From assembly GCF_009727155.1 (NCBI RefSeq), contig NZ_WNWM01000002.1, positions 3,720,001-3,784,000 of the forward strand: a DNA stretch of 64,000 nucleotides, written 5' to 3'. The notes under the pieces were generated by a model. That model was not told the origin of the DNA. It made no database searches and worked only from the letters and a program-made list of their open reading frames with translations. The DNA is from Pseudoduganella dura (GTDB lineage: Bacteria; Pseudomonadota; Gammaproteobacteria; Burkholderiales; Burkholderiaceae_D). Made by a program: the position numbers and the translations under genes. Below are positions 27,686 to 37,941 of this stretch, piece after piece; within the stretch, counting starts at the first letter, position 1, and every line of letters begins with the position of its first letter.

Positions 27686-29494
27686 ATGAAAAGGTATCAT
27701 AGCACCGTGAACGCCACCCGATTTTCCCGCACATTGCCACGCCGCCTGCTGCTGTCCATTGCCGCTTCACTCGCCATTTCCGCCTCGGCGGTGCCGGCGC
27801 AAGCCCAGGCGCCGACCAACGTGCCGAGCCTGCCGAGCCTGGGCGACACGTCGCGCGAGGCCCTGTCGCCCGTGATCGAGCGCAAGCTGGGCGAGGAGAT
27901 CATGCGCGATATCCGCTTCAACCGCGATTACCTCGAAGATCCGCCGATCATCGAATACCTGAACAATCTCGGCAACACGCTGGTCACGGCGCGGCCGGGG
28001 GCGCGCGGCGAAGCGAACTACGATTACTTCTTCTTCTGCGTGCGCGATCCGATGCTGAACGCGTTCGCGCTGCCGGGCGGCTTCATCGGCGTGCACTCGG
28101 CGCTGCTGCTGGCCGCGCAGTCGGAATCCGAGCTGGCCTCGGTGCTGTCGCACGAGATCGGGCACGTGGCGCAGCGCCACATCGCCCGCCAGCTGGGCGA
28201 GCAGAAGACCGATGCGCTGATCCCGCTGGCGGCCATGATCCTGGCGGCGCTGGTGGCGAAGGACAGCCCGGATGCGGCGATGGGCGTGATGATGGGCGGG
28301 CAGGGCATGGCGATCCAGCGCCAGCTGAACTTCGGCCGCGACGCCGAGCGCGAGGCGGACCGGGTCGGCTTCCAGATCATGGGCGCGGCCGGCTACGAGA
28401 CCAACGGCATGGTGGCGTTCTTCCAGCGCATGCAGAATGCCACGAAGATGTACGACACGTCGATGCCCTGGCTGATGAGCCACCCGCTGACGACCGAGCG
28501 GATCGCCGACATCCAGGCGCGCATCCGCGAGCAGCCCTACCGGCAGCGGATCGATGCGCTGGACTTCTTCATCGTGCGCTCGCGTGCCCGCGTGCTGCAG
28601 GACCCGTCCACCAAGGGCTATGCGCTGTCCGAGGAATTCTTCCGCAACCAGATGGCGCAGCAGAGCCGCCACGAGATCGCGGCCGGCCAGTACGGCATGG
28701 CGTTCCTGGCATTGAAGCGCAACGACCATGCCGGCGCGCAGGCCTGGCTCGACAAGGCCAGGGCGACGGTCGAGCGGCCACCGGCGGCCGGCGCGTTCAG
28801 TTCGCCGCTGCCGAAGGGCGTGGCGGAAAGCATCCTTGCGTACACGTCGCTGGAGATCAAGGTCGACCAGGAAAGCAGGCCGGACGTGATGGCACAGGCG
28901 ATCGCCGAAGGCCTGGCGGCGCATGCGAAATATCCGCTATCGCGCGGCATCGCCTGGCAATATGCCGATGCGCTGATCAAGGGCGGCAAGCCGGAAGAGG
29001 CCGAGCGCTTCCTGCGCGACCAGCTCCGGCAGTACCGCAGCGAGGCGGAATTGCAGGATCTGCTGGCGCAGGCGTATTCGAAGATGGGCAAGCTGGCGCT
29101 GCAGCATATCGCGCTGGCTGAATCGTACGCGCTGCTGGGCGGCACGATGGCCGCGCTCGACCAGCTGCAGCTGGCGCGCAAGTCGCCCGATGCGTCGTTC
29201 TACGAGCAGGCCGTGATCGATGCGCGCGAGCGCGAATGGCAGGCGAAACGGCGCGAGGCGATGGGCGAGAAGGGCAAGGACAAGGACTATGGCGGCGCGT
29301 CGTTCCGCGTCAGCGCCGGCCCGGCTGCCGGCACGGACAAGGACGATCCGTTCGGCCGCAACGAGAACAAGGGCAAGCCCGATGCAGGGGACTGCGGCGA
29401 CATCACGCGGCCGGCGTGGGGTCTTTCCGGAAACCGAACCGATCCGCTGCTTCGGCGCGGGCAATCCGCTGCAGCGGCAGCGAACTGCCGCTGA
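27686..29494 (+). CDS. M48 family metalloprotease with TPR-like tail (BepA/YfgC-like)
   Basis: An exported zinc protease of 602 residues, similar to BepA, which takes part in outer-membrane protein assembly and quality control. It has a signal peptide (about 18-41), [14 protein letters not shown], the zinc site [12 protein letters not shown] with the third ligand Glu in READRVGF, and [13 protein letters not shown], then a C-terminal helical TPR-like half (330-510). From about residue 555 the tail is low-complexity and its last 92 bases run into the convergent gene at 29403-29999. This suggests the original stop was lost and the reading now ends at a chance stop. Confidence 0.9.
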   Translation: MKRYHSTVNATRFSRTLPRRLLLSIAASLAISASAVPAQAQAPTNVPSLPSLGDTSREALSPVIERKLGEEIMRDIRFNRDYLEDPPIIEYLNNLGNTLVTARPGARGEANYDYFFFCVRDPMLNAFALPGGFIGVHSALLLAAQSESELASVLSHEIGHVAQRHIARQLGEQKTDALIPLAAMILAALVAKDSPDAAMGVMMGGQGMAIQRQLNFGRDAEREADRVGFQIMGAAGYETNGMVAFFQRMQNATKMYDTSMPWLMSHPLTTERIADIQARIREQPYRQRIDALDFFIVRSRARVLQDPSTKGYALSEEFFRNQMAQQSRHEIAAGQYGMAFLALKRNDHAGAQAWLDKARATVERPPAAGAFSSPLPKGVAESILAYTSLEIKVDQESRPDVMAQAIAEGLAAHAKYPLSRGIAWQYADALIKGGKPEEAERFLRDQLRQYRSEAELQDLLAQAYSKMGKLALQHIALAESYALLGGTMAALDQLQLARKSPDASFYEQAVIDAREREWQAKRREAMGEKGKDKDYGGASFRVSAGPAAGTDKDDPFGRNENKGKPDAGDCGDITRPAWGLSGNRTDPLLRRGQSAAAAANCR

Positions 29495-29999
29495 CCCGCA
29501 ATGAGGGGGCGGCCGGCGCGCCGCCTTCCAGCCAGGCCAGCAGCGCTTCGTCGCCGAGCGGCCGGCCATCCGATTCCAGCGCTGCCAGCACCTGGGCGGC
29601 ATCGCGGTCGTCGAGCTGGGCGACGATGTCGCCGGCCTGCAGGATCAGCTCTCCCGCCTCGGTCATGAACGCCCCGTCGACATGGACCAACGGCGCACCG
29701 GTGTGCAGCACGAAGCCGTGGACCGGGTCGGTGCGCGCCACGAACGGCGTGGTTTCCAGCTGCACGTACACGCGCTGCGGCCCGTTCTGGAAATACCAGT
29801 TGCCGCCTTCGTCGTGCTGGTAGTTGCGGGCGATGAAGCCGACCAGCGCCGCATTGGCCAGCTTGTCGCCCGGCAGGGCCTGGCGCTGCGCGGTTTCGTC
29901 GCGCATGCGCCAGTTGCCGCGCGCGTCCAGGGCCAGCCAGCCGTAGCAGTAGGGTACGTTCGGCCACTTGGCCATTGCCTGTTTTACGATGTCATCCAT
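29403..29999 (-). CDS. Conserved protein of unknown function
   Basis: A 198-residue soluble protein. The pattern VPYCYGWLALDARGNWRMRD, NYQHDEGGNWYFQNGPQRVYV and LETTPFVARTDP is one I recognise as conserved in betaproteobacteria without a known role. There is no signal peptide or membrane span. Its 3' end overlaps the tail of the M48 protease gene by 92 bases on the opposite strand. It ends 12 bases before the start of nothing else; the yheT-like gene upstream ends at 30012, so the two may be cotranscribed. Confidence 0.8.
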   Translation of the reverse strand: MDDIVKQAMAKWPNVPYCYGWLALDARGNWRMRDETAQRQALPGDKLANAALVGFIARNYQHDEGGNWYFQNGPQRVYVQLETTPFVARTDPVHGFVLHTGAPLVHVDGAFMTEAGELILQAGDIVAQLDDRDAAQVLAALESDGRPLGDEALLAWLEGGAPAAPSLRVSGSSLPLQRIARAEAADRFGFRKDPTPAA

Positions 30000-30011
30000 G
30001 GGGGGAGCTTC

Positions 30012-30983
30012 TCACAGCGGCGTCGTTTGCGGCGCGCCGATGCTGGCGCCCCCTTCGAGGAAATGCAGCATCCGGCGCGGCAGCCACCTCAGCGTGCCGG
30101 GCAGGCGGCCCGTGGCGAAGCCCACGTGGCCGCCTTCCTCGGGATAGTCCAGCACCACGTGCGGCGACGCATGGCGCGGCAGGTGGATGCCCGGCAGGAA
30201 CGGGTCGTTCAGCGCGTTCAGCACGAGGGTGGGCACGGTGATGTCCGCCAGCACGTGTTTCGCGCTGGCGCGGTTCCAGTAGTCGTCCGTGTCGCGGTAG
30301 CCGTGCAGGGGAGCGGTCACCACGTTGTCGAACGTGTAGAGGTCACGCGCCGTCAGCATGGCCTCCAGGTCGAACAGGCCGGGGAAATGCGCCAGCTTGG
30401 CCGCGCACTTGGGTTTCAGCGTCTGCAGGAACATGCGCTGGTAGAGGCGGTTGAAGCCGCGGCCCAGCGCTTCGCCGCCGCGCGCCAGGTCGAGCGGCGC
30501 GGAAACGGCCACGGCCGCGTCCACGAATTCGGCCGCGTGCTGCGACTCGCCCAGCCAGCGCAGCAACGCATTGCCGCCCAGCGAAACGCCGCAGGCGTAG
30601 AACTTGCCGGTCGCGCGCGGCTGCAGGCGGCGCAGCACCCAGTCGACTTCGGCGGCGTCGCCGGAGTGGTAGAAGCGCGGCGCCAGGTTGGCTTCCCCCG
30701 AGCAGCCGCGGAAGTGGGGGATCGCACCGGACCAGCCGCGCTCCAGCAATTCCTTGCCGAGCGCGCGGCAGTAGTGGCTGTCGGACGAGCCTTCGAGCCC
30801 ATGGAACAGCACCACGAACGGCTGGCCCGGTGCGCCGTCGACGAAATCGACATCGATGAAATCGCCGTCCGGCGTCGTCCATCGCTCGCGGCGAAACGGC
30901 ACCGCCGGTTTCGGAATGCACTTGGCGGGATAGATCGTCTGGAAGTGCCCGTTGGGGAGCCAGAAGGGAGCGGAGTAGTTCAT
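30012..30983 (-). CDS. YheT-family alpha/beta hydrolase (putative esterase)
   Basis: A 323-residue cytoplasmic alpha/beta hydrolase of the YheT/ABHD1-3 family. Signatures are APFWLPNGHFQTIYP at the N terminus, LFHGLEGSSDSHY (oxyanion loop), the nucleophile elbow GVSLGGNALLRWLGE, LNALNDPFLP (Asp) and EGGHVGFATGRLPG (His). Relatives hydrolyse esters; the physiological substrate is unknown. The gene at 29403 follows 12 bases downstream on the same strand. A nested palindrome (30996-31060) lies just upstream of its start. Confidence 0.9.
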   Translation of the reverse strand: MNYSAPFWLPNGHFQTIYPAKCIPKPAVPFRRERWTTPDGDFIDVDFVDGAPGQPFVVLFHGLEGSSDSHYCRALGKELLERGWSGAIPHFRGCSGEANLAPRFYHSGDAAEVDWVLRRLQPRATGKFYACGVSLGGNALLRWLGESQHAAEFVDAAVAVSAPLDLARGGEALGRGFNRLYQRMFLQTLKPKCAAKLAHFPGLFDLEAMLTARDLYTFDNVVTAPLHGYRDTDDYWNRASAKHVLADITVPTLVLNALNDPFLPGIHLPRHASPHVVLDYPEEGGHVGFATGRLPGTLRWLPRRMLHFLEGGASIGAPQTTPL

Positions 30984-30995
30984 CCGGAATAATTG

Positions 30996-31060
30996 GGGAC
31001 GGACCCTGTTTTTGAAGAAATTTCTTCAAAAACAGGCGGTCCGGCGACCCGGTCCGTCCC
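30996..31060. repeat. Nested palindromic element with 32-bp perfect inner palindrome
   Basis: Outer arms GGGACGGACC (30996-31005) and GGTCCGTCCC (31051-31060) enclose a perfect 32-bp palindrome at 31005-31036, whose half is CCTGTTTTTGAAGAAA. The whole could form a long hairpin or cruciform. It lies between two genes of the same strand, about 20 bases downstream of the NTF2-like gene, and could also act as a terminator for it. Confidence 0.82.
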
Positions 31061-31081
31061 TATTTTTTAGGTCTTTGTTTC

Positions 31082-31501
31082 TTAGTGCAGCACCTGGCTG
31101 GCCGGTTCGGCGGGAACGACGCCGGGAGCGACCGAGACGTGGTGCACGGTGATGCGCCAGCCCTTCGGCGTTTTCAGGTAGACGTTGGTGGCCACCAGGT
31201 GGGCGGGTTCGCCGGTGGCGGCGGTCACGCCTTCGATCACGGTGTGCACCGCGCTCATCAGGTTGTGCATTTCGTGCAGCTGCGACGGGTGGATGTGCAG
31301 GCCGCCGTGTTCGAGCAGCTGCTCCCACGATGCGCGGATCGCGCGGTGCCCCAGCAGCCGGGCACCGTTCGGGTGGATGCAGACGATTTCCTCGTCGTCC
31401 GCCCACAGCGCCATCAGGGCGTCGATGTCGGCGCGGTTCAGCGCGTCATAAAACGCCGCCTCGACTTCGCCGGGGCTGCCGTTGTGCTGTTTTTTCTTCA
31501 T
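31082..31501 (-). CDS. NTF2/SnoaL-like domain protein
   Basis: A 139-residue single-domain cone-fold protein of the SnoaL/ketosteroid isomerase-like group. Typical blocks are EAAFYDALNRADIDALMALWADD, CIHPNGARLLGHRAIRASWEQLL and LKTPKGWRITVHHVSVAP. Such proteins may be small enzymes or ligand binders; no catalytic role can be assigned. It starts with ATG 31501 near GGAGGCGTC. Stands on the leftward strand between a zinc-finger protein gene and the palindromic element. Confidence 0.85.
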   Translation of the reverse strand: MKKKQHNGSPGEVEAAFYDALNRADIDALMALWADDEEIVCIHPNGARLLGHRAIRASWEQLLEHGGLHIHPSQLHEMHNLMSAVHTVIEGVTAATGEPAHLVATNVYLKTPKGWRITVHHVSVAPGVVPAEPASQVLH

Positions 31502-31525
31502 GACGCCTCCGCGGCCCCGGGGCGA

Positions 31526-31717
31526 TCAGTGATGGCCGACAACCGTGCCCGGCTTCAGGCGATACGTGGTGCCGCAATACGGGCACTTGGCTTCGCCGTT
31601 ACGGGCAAAATCCAGGAACACGCGAGGGTGCGAGGACCACAGCGGCATGGCCGGGTTCGGGCAGTATGCCGGCAGGTCCTTACCTTCGAGTTCGACTGGC
31701 GTAGTGGCTTGGGTCAT
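31526..31717 (-). CDS. Small zinc-finger protein (zf-CHCC type)
   Basis: A 63-residue protein with YCPNPAMPLWSSHPRVFLDF and KCPYCGTTYRLKPG. The Cys-His-Cys-Cys spacing matches the zf-CHCC domain found in the mitochondrial complex I subunit NDUFS6 and in small proteobacterial proteins. Role in bacteria is not settled. The ATG at 31717 follows GGAGCACC; the frame is open further upstream but without the family pattern. It is 24 bases upstream of the NTF2-like gene and probably cotranscribed. Confidence 0.88.
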   Translation of the reverse strand: MTQATTPVELEGKDLPAYCPNPAMPLWSSHPRVFLDFARNGEAKCPYCGTTYRLKPGTVVGHH

Positions 31718-31859
31718 CTTCTGGTGCTCCGGGTTCAAAAAGCACGATTTTAACGGATTCGGGCACCTTGCAAGAATCGCCAGTACAATGTCGCGCTCAT
31801 TCCCCACACAAAAAAGCCCAGGCCGCCAGCTCGTTCGCGATGTGTGGCAACTACACCAC

Positions 31860-32609
31860 ATGCGCGACCAAGACTTTGCCACCCACGATGCAGCCGCCTG
31901 GCGCGATGGCTTTCGCACCGGGCTGCCCACGCTGTTCGGCATCGGCGCGTGGGGCCTGGTGGTCGGCGTGGCGATGATCAAGTCCGGCCTGACGATGCCG
32001 CAGGCCATGGGCATGACCTTGCTGGTATTCGCCGGTTCCGCCCAGCTTGCCGCATTGCCGCTGATCGCCGCCAATGCGCCGATCTGGGTGATTTTCGTGA
32101 CCGCGCTCGTGATCAACCTGCGGTTCGTGATCTTTTCCGTGCTGCTCGCGCCCCATTTCGCCTCGCTGCCCTGGCACAAGCGACTGGGCCTGGGCTTCGT
32201 GTCGGGCGATATCTCCGTGGCCCTTTATTTGCAGCGCTATCCCGACCCGGAACCGGCGCCGGGCAAGGTGTCGTTCCTGAAGGGCCTGCTGTACCCGAAC
32301 TGCGCGGCATGGCAGATCGGCTCCGTGATCGGGATTTTCCTCGGCAATGCCGTGCCCACCGAGTGGGGGCTGGGCTTTGCCGGCACGCTGGCGATCGTCT
32401 GCATCCTGGTGCCGATGGTGGCCAGCCGCCCGGCGCTGTGCGGCGTGCTGGTCGCCGCCGCCGTCTCCGTGCTGGCGGCCGGTCTTCCCTATAAACTGGG
32501 CCTGCTGGCCGCCGTGGTGGTGGGCATGGGGACGGCGATGATCGTCGAGGAAACCGGGGACAAGCTGCGCGCCAGGCGCCAGGAAAACCGGAAGGCCGAC
32601 CATGTCTGA
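31860..32609 (+). CDS. azlC: AzlC-family branched-chain amino acid exporter, large subunit
   Basis: A 249-residue membrane protein with the AzlC pattern: WRDGFRTGLPTLFGIGAWGLVVG, TLLVFAGSAQLAAL, NLRFVIFSVLLAPHF, FVSGDISVAL and six to seven spans. With AzlD it exports branched-chain amino acids and analogues. The ATG at 31860 lies two residues before the hydrophilic start of the family; an ATG at 31788 is an alternative, and neither has a strong ribosome-binding site. The stop overlaps azlD by 8 bases. Confidence 0.88.
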   Translation: MRDQDFATHDAAAWRDGFRTGLPTLFGIGAWGLVVGVAMIKSGLTMPQAMGMTLLVFAGSAQLAALPLIAANAPIWVIFVTALVINLRFVIFSVLLAPHFASLPWHKRLGLGFVSGDISVALYLQRYPDPEPAPGKVSFLKGLLYPNCAAWQIGSVIGIFLGNAVPTEWGLGFAGTLAIVCILVPMVASRPALCGVLVAAAVSVLAAGLPYKLGLLAAVVVGMGTAMIVEETGDKLRARRQENRKADHV

Positions 32610-32946
32610 TCTCGAGATCTGGATCGTCATCGTCTCGCTGGCGATCGCCACCGCGATCACGCGAAGCGGCTTCTGGCTGGTGGGCCACAAGGTCACGATC
32701 CCGAAACGGGTGCAGGAAATGCTGCGCTATGCGCCGTCGTGCGCACTGGCCGCGATCATCGCGCCGGACCTGCTGCTGGACGGCGGCACCATTCACCTGG
32801 AGCTGGCCAACGCCAAGCTGATCGCCGGCATCGCCTCGGTCGCCTGGTTCGCCTGGCGCCGCCGCATGCTCGAGACGATCGTGTTCGGCATGCTGTTGTT
32901 CACCGCTTTACGATTGTTGCCCGGGTTGTTGCATTCTTACCAATAA
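32602..32946 (+). CDS. azlD: AzlD-family transporter, small subunit
   Basis: A 114-residue protein with four hydrophobic spans and the AzlD pattern [43 protein letters not shown]. It is the partner of AzlC; the two reading frames overlap by 8 bases, indicating coupled translation and a two-subunit exporter. Confidence 0.92.
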   Translation: MSDLEIWIVIVSLAIATAITRSGFWLVGHKVTIPKRVQEMLRYAPSCALAAIIAPDLLLDGGTIHLELANAKLIAGIASVAWFAWRRRMLETIVFGMLLFTALRLLPGLLHSYQ

Positions 32947-33010
32947 GTCCGGACGCTTCCATCCATGCGGTAAAATAGTGATCTTTCTACCACTTGTCCC
33001 TTTGGAAGCC

Positions 33011-34225
33011 ATGTCCTTCATTCGTCTCCAGGATCTGATCGCGCAAAACGCGCTGCAAGGCAAGCGGGTGTTCATCCGCGCCGACCTCAACGTGCCGCAG
33101 GATGATGCCGGCAATATCACCGAAGATACCCGCATCCGCGCTTCCGTGCCGGCGATCCAGGCCGCGTTGCAGGCCGGCGCGAAGGTCATGGTCACGTCGC
33201 ACCTGGGCCGTCCCGTCGAAGGCGAGTTCAAGCAGGAAGACAGCCTGGCGCCGGTCGCCGCGCGCCTGGCCGAACTGCTCGGCCAGCCGGTCGAACTGAA
33301 GCGGGACTGGGTCGACGGCGCCGGCCTCGACAGCCTGCAGGATGGCCAGGTCGTGCTGCTGGAAAACGTGCGCGTCAACAAGGGCGAAAAGAAGAACGCC
33401 GACGAACTGGCGCAGAAAATGGCGAAACTGTGCGACGTGTACGTGAACGACGCGTTCGGCACCGCCCACCGCGCCGAAGCGTCCACGCACGGCATCGCGA
33501 AGTTCGCGCCGGTCGCCGCCGCCGGCCCGCTGCTGGCGGCCGAACTCGATGCGCTGGGCAAGGCGCTGGGTGCGCCGGCCCGCCCGCTGCTGGCGATCGT
33601 CGCCGGCTCCAAGGTGTCGTCCAAGCTGTCGATCCTGAAATCGCTGGCCGACAAGGTGGACAACCTGATCGTCGGCGGCGGCATCGCCAACACGTTCATG
33701 CTGGCCGCCGGCCTGAAGATCGGCAAGTCGCTGGCCGAGCCGGACCTGGTGGAAGAAGCGAAAGCCATCATCGAGCTGATGGCCAGGCGCGGCGCGCAGG
33801 TGCCGATTCCCGTGGATGTCGTGTGCGCGAAAGAGTTCGCCCCGACCGCCGCCGCCACCGTCAAGGACGTGGCGGACGTGGCCGACGACGACATGATCCT
33901 CGACATCGGTCCGAAAACGGCCAAATTGCTGGCGGAACAGATCGCCGTGGCCGGCACCATTGTCTGGAACGGCCCGGTGGGCGTGTTCGAGTTCGACCAG
34001 TTCGGCGAAGGCACCAAGACGCTGGCGCTGGCGATCGCCGGCTCGAAGGCATTTTCGATCGCCGGCGGCGGCGATACGCTGGCGGCGATTGCAAAATATG
34101 CCATTACCGATAAAATCGGTTATATCTCTACCGGCGGCGGGGCCTTCCTGGAGTTTTTGGAAGGCAAAACCCTCCCAGCAGTCGAGATCCTGGAGTCTCG
34201 CTCAACGGAGCGTAGCGCTACCTGA
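33011..34225 (+). CDS. pgk: Phosphoglycerate kinase
   Basis: Transfers phosphate from 1,3-bisphosphoglycerate to ADP in glycolysis. The 404-residue protein has [65 protein letters not shown], and the nucleotide-binding [15 protein letters not shown] and [11 protein letters not shown]. The ATG at 33011 follows TTGGAAGCC. The C terminus extends about ten residues past the usual end. First gene of a pgk-pyk-fbaA block, each with its own leader; a terminator lies between pgk and pyk. Confidence 0.97.
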   Translation: MSFIRLQDLIAQNALQGKRVFIRADLNVPQDDAGNITEDTRIRASVPAIQAALQAGAKVMVTSHLGRPVEGEFKQEDSLAPVAARLAELLGQPVELKRDWVDGAGLDSLQDGQVVLLENVRVNKGEKKNADELAQKMAKLCDVYVNDAFGTAHRAEASTHGIAKFAPVAAAGPLLAAELDALGKALGAPARPLLAIVAGSKVSSKLSILKSLADKVDNLIVGGGIANTFMLAAGLKIGKSLAEPDLVEEAKAIIELMARRGAQVPIPVDVVCAKEFAPTAAATVKDVADVADDDMILDIGPKTAKLLAEQIAVAGTIVWNGPVGVFEFDQFGEGTKTLALAIAGSKAFSIAGGGDTLAAIAKYAITDKIGYISTGGGAFLEFLEGKTLPAVEILESRSTERSAT

Positions 34226-34228
34226 ACG

Positions 34229-34260
34229 AAAAAGCGCAGCGCACAGTCGCTGCGCTTTTC
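34229..34260 (+). terminator. Terminator between pgk and pyk
   Basis: AAAAGCGCAGCG / CGCTGCGCTTTT stem with a CACAGT loop, symmetrical A and T tracts, 4 bases past the pgk stop. Confidence 0.85.
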
Positions 34261-34308
34261 TCTTTGAACGACCTGAATTTTAACGACCCACTCTTCGAGG
34301 AAACCTCA

Positions 34309-35757
34309 ATGTCCCGTGGCACTAAAATCGTTGCAACCATCGGCCCCGCTTCCACCGACCTGAACGTTCTGATCCGGATGATCCGGGCGGGCGTGGACGT
34401 GGTGCGGCTGAACTTCTCGCACGGCAAGGCCCAGGATCACATCGATCGCGCCAACCTCGTGCGGCAGGCAGCGGCGGAGTGCGGACGGGAAGTGGCGATC
34501 ATGGCCGACATGCAGGGCCCGAAGATCCGGGTCGGCAAGTTCGACGGCGGCAAGATCGACCTGGCCAACGGCGACAAGTTCATCCTCGATGCGAAATGGG
34601 GCGAGAACGGCGAACTGGGCAACCAGGAACGCGTGGGCCTCGACTATAAGAACCTGCCGAACGACCTGCGCAGCGGCGACCACCTGCTGCTCAACGACGG
34701 CCTGATCGTGCTGGTCGTCGACAAGATCGCCGGCCACGAGATCTACACAACGGTGAAGATCGGCGGCGAACTGTCCAACAACAAGGGCATCAACCGCCAG
34801 GGCGGCGGCCTGACGGCGCCGGCGCTGACGGCGAAGGACATGGAAGACATCAAGACCGCGATGAGCTTCCAGGCCGACTATCTCGCCATCTCGTTCCCGA
34901 AAAACGCCACCGACATGTCGATGGCGCGCCAGCTGGCCAACATCGCCGGCGAGCCGTACGGCCACAAGCCGCAGATGATCGCCAAGATCGAACGCGCCGA
35001 AGCCATCCCCGCGCTGCAGGAAATCCTCAACGCCTCCGACGGCATCATGGTGGCCCGTGGCGACCTGGCCGTCGAAGTGGGCAACGCCGCCGTGCCGGCG
35101 TTGCAGAAGCGCATGATCCGCATGGCGCGCGAATCGAACAAGTTCGCCATCACCGCCACGCAGATGATGGAATCGATGATCTTCAACGCCGTGCCGACGC
35201 GCGCCGAAGTGTCCGACGTGGCCAACGCCGTGCTGGACGGCACCGATGCCGTGATGACTTCCGCCGAAACGGCTTCCGGCCGCTACCCGGTCGAGACCGT
35301 CGAGATGATGGCCGCCGTGTGCGTGGATGCCGAGCAATCCGAATACAACAAGCTGGACGCCGACTTCCTGAACGTGCGCTTCACCCGCATCGACCAGTCG
35401 ATCGCCTACGGCGCGCTGTTCACCGCGCACCACCTGCGCGTGAAGGCCATCGTGGCGCTGACCGAATCGGGCTCCACGCCGCTGTGGATGAGCCGCCACA
35501 ATATCGACACGCCGATCTTCGCGCTCACGCCGAGCGTGACCACGCAGCGCAAGGTCTCCATCTACCGCAACGTGCGCGCGCATTACCTGCTGCAGCAGGG
35601 CACCAGCGGCGAGGTGCTGAAACAGGCCGAGGATCTGCTGGTCGAATACGGCATCGCCAAGAAGGGCGACATGATCGTCGTCACATGGGGTGAGCCGATG
35701 GGGCAGGTCGGCGGCACGAACGCGCTGAAAATCGTTAAAGTAGGCGAGTTCTCATAA
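34309..35757 (+). CDS. pyk: Pyruvate kinase
   Basis: Converts PEP and ADP to pyruvate and ATP. The 482-residue protein starts MSRGTKIVATIGPAST and shows RLNFSHG, MADMQGPKIRVG, SFPKNATDM, the active-site IAKIERAEAIPALQEI and GIMVARGDLAVEVG, ATQMMESMI and DGTDAVMTSAETASGRYPVE. The start at 34309 is set by GAGGAAAC upstream and by the conserved N terminus; the frame is open 45 bases further up. Allosteric C-terminal domain is present. Confidence 0.97.
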   Translation: MSRGTKIVATIGPASTDLNVLIRMIRAGVDVVRLNFSHGKAQDHIDRANLVRQAAAECGREVAIMADMQGPKIRVGKFDGGKIDLANGDKFILDAKWGENGELGNQERVGLDYKNLPNDLRSGDHLLLNDGLIVLVVDKIAGHEIYTTVKIGGELSNNKGINRQGGGLTAPALTAKDMEDIKTAMSFQADYLAISFPKNATDMSMARQLANIAGEPYGHKPQMIAKIERAEAIPALQEILNASDGIMVARGDLAVEVGNAAVPALQKRMIRMARESNKFAITATQMMESMIFNAVPTRAEVSDVANAVLDGTDAVMTSAETASGRYPVETVEMMAAVCVDAEQSEYNKLDADFLNVRFTRIDQSIAYGALFTAHHLRVKAIVALTESGSTPLWMSRHNIDTPIFALTPSVTTQRKVSIYRNVRAHYLLQQGTSGEVLKQAEDLLVEYGIAKKGDMIVVTWGEPMGQVGGTNALKIVKVGEFS

Positions 35758-35844
35758 AGAATTCAGGAGGGACGCCAGGCCGCAGCCCCGGCGCGCAGTT
35801 CTCCCGTTCCTCCGCACAGGTTTTTATTTGATTGGAGTACTACC

Positions 35845-36909
35845 ATGTCCCTCGTATCCATGCGTCAGCTGCTGGACCATGCCGCCGAAAACGGCTATGG
35901 CTTGCCGGCATTTAACGTCAACAACCTGGAGCAGGTCCAGGCCATCATGGCCGCCGCCGATGCCGTCAACAGCCCGGTGATCATGCAGGCCTCGGCCGGC
36001 GCCCGCAAGTATGCCGGCGAGGCGTTCCTGCGCCACCTGATCGATGCCGCCGTCGAAGCCTATCCGCATATCCCGGTGGTGATGCACCAGGATCACGGCC
36101 AGTCGCCGGCCGTGTGCATGGCCGCGATCCGTTCCGGCTTCACGTCCGTGATGATGGACGGTTCGCTGGAAGCGGACGGCAAATCGGTCGCATCCTACGA
36201 ATACAACGTGGAAGTGTCGCGTGAAGTCGTCAAGTTCGCGCACTCGATCGGCGTTACGGTCGAAGCCGAACTGGGCGTGCTGGGCTCGCTCGAAACGATG
36301 AAGGGCGACAAGGAAGACGGCCACGGCGCGGATGGCACGATGACCCGCGAACAGCTGCTGACGGACGTGGCCCAGGCCGCCGACTTCGTCGAGCGCACCC
36401 AGTGCGACGCGCTGGCGATCGCCATCGGCACCTCGCACGGCGCCTACAAGTTCACCCGCAAGCCGACCGGCGACATCCTGGCGATCGACCGCATCAAGGA
36501 AATCCACGCGCGCATTCCCAACACCCACCTGGTGATGCACGGTTCGTCGTCGGTGCCGCAGGAACTGCTGGCGATCATCCGCGAATTCGGCGGCGACATG
36601 AAGGAAACCTACGGCGTGCCCGTCGAGGAAATCCAGGAAGGCATCCGCCACGGTGTTCGCAAGATCAACATCGATACCGACATCCGCCTGGCGATGACGG
36701 CGGCGATCCGCAAATACCTGTTCCAGAACCCTTCCAAGTTCGATCCGCGCGACTACCTGAAGCCGGCGCGCCTGGCGGCGGAAGAGGTCGTGAAGGCCCG
36801 TTTCCTGTCGTTCGGCTGCGAAGGCCGGGCGTCGCAAATCAAGCCGATCCCGCTGGAAAAAATGGCGGAACGCTACAAGGCCGGTGAACTGGCGCAGATT
36901 GTGCAGTAA
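35845..36909 (+). CDS. fbaA: Class II fructose-1,6-bisphosphate aldolase
   Basis: Zinc-dependent aldolase cleaving fructose 1,6-bisphosphate to DHAP and glyceraldehyde 3-phosphate. The 354-residue protein has the zinc and substrate residues in [60 protein letters not shown] and [11 protein letters not shown]. This is the class IIB type common in Burkholderiales. It follows pyk after 87 bases and is followed by a terminator. Confidence 0.97.
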   Translation: MSLVSMRQLLDHAAENGYGLPAFNVNNLEQVQAIMAAADAVNSPVIMQASAGARKYAGEAFLRHLIDAAVEAYPHIPVVMHQDHGQSPAVCMAAIRSGFTSVMMDGSLEADGKSVASYEYNVEVSREVVKFAHSIGVTVEAELGVLGSLETMKGDKEDGHGADGTMTREQLLTDVAQAADFVERTQCDALAIAIGTSHGAYKFTRKPTGDILAIDRIKEIHARIPNTHLVMHGSSSVPQELLAIIREFGGDMKETYGVPVEEIQEGIRHGVRKINIDTDIRLAMTAAIRKYLFQNPSKFDPRDYLKPARLAAEEVVKARFLSFGCEGRASQIKPIPLEKMAERYKAGELAQIVQ

Positions 36910-36949
36910 AATCCTGTCTTTCCGGGTCACTCGATCCGGAAACTCTCGA

Positions 36950-36985
36950 TCGGCGGGCGGGAGATTTCTCCTCCCCGCCGGTTTC
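36950..36985 (+). terminator. Terminator after fbaA
   Basis: Interrupted stem CGGCGGG-c-GGGAG / CTCct-CCCGCCG (36951-36980) followed by GTTT, 41 bases past the fbaA stop. Confidence 0.65.
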
Positions 36986-37041
36986 GCTTTATAGCTCATG
37001 GTTCGCTGATTGCTCTGCAATTGTTCAAGATCGCCCCCTCT

Positions 37042-37941
37042 ATGAAAAGCCTCTACCAGTCCTCCATTTCCTCCCTGCCATTGCTCGGTCACGGCAAGGT
37101 CCGCGATAACTATGCCGTCGGCGACGACAAGATCCTGATCGTCACCACCGACCGCCTGTCCGCGTTCGACGTGGTGATGAACGAACCGATCCCCGGCAAG
37201 GGCATGGTACTGAACCAGATGAGCGATTTCTGGTTCGAGAAACTCGGCCATGTCGTGCCGAACCACCTGACCGGCGTGGCGCCGGAATCGGTTGTGTCGC
37301 CGGAGGAAGTGGACCAGGTGAAGGGGCGCGCCGTCGTGGCCAAGCGCCTGAAGCCGATCATGGTCGAGGCCGTGGTGCGCGGCTACATCATCGGTTCGGG
37401 CTGGAAGGATTACCAGGCCACCGGCAGCGTGTGCGGCATCGAACTGCCGGCCGGCCTGCGCCAGGCCGACAAGCTGGCCGAGCCCGTGTTCACCCCGGCC
37501 GCCAAGGCCGACCTGGGCGAGCATGACGAAAACATCAGCTTTGCCGAGATGGAAACCCGCATCGGCGCCGAACTGGCCGCGAAGATGCGCGATATCTCGA
37601 TCGAACTGTACAAGACCGCCGCCGACTACGCGGCAACGCGCGGCATCATCATCGCCGACACCAAGTTCGAATTCGGCCTGGACGACAACGGCGTGCTGCA
37701 CCTGATGGATGAAGTGCTGACGGCCGATTCGTCGCGCTTCTGGCCGGCCGATTCATATGCGCCGGGCATGTCGCCACCGTCGTTCGACAAGCAGTTCGTG
37801 CGCGACTACCTGGAAACCCTGACCGAATGGAAGAAGTCGCCACCGGCGCCACCGCTGCCGGCGGACGTCATCGACAAGACCCAGGCGAAATACTTCGAAG
37901 CGATCGAACGCCTGACGGGCGAGAAGCTGAAGGTGGATTGA
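37042..37941 (+). CDS. purC: Phosphoribosylaminoimidazole-succinocarboxamide synthase (SAICAR synthetase)
   Basis: Joins CAIR and aspartate with ATP in purine synthesis. The 299-residue protein has [32 protein letters not shown] start (phosphate loop and DRLSAFD), [34 protein letters not shown] and [13 protein letters not shown]. The ATG at 37042 is preferred; a TTG at 37021 adds seven non-conserved residues. The stop overlaps the purE start (TGATG), so purC-purE-purK-sua5 form a tight operon. Confidence 0.96.
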   Translation: MKSLYQSSISSLPLLGHGKVRDNYAVGDDKILIVTTDRLSAFDVVMNEPIPGKGMVLNQMSDFWFEKLGHVVPNHLTGVAPESVVSPEEVDQVKGRAVVAKRLKPIMVEAVVRGYIIGSGWKDYQATGSVCGIELPAGLRQADKLAEPVFTPAAKADLGEHDENISFAEMETRIGAELAAKMRDISIELYKTAADYAATRGIIIADTKFEFGLDDNGVLHLMDEVLTADSSRFWPADSYAPGMSPPSFDKQFVRDYLETLTEWKKSPPAPPLPADVIDKTQAKYFEAIERLTGEKLKVD

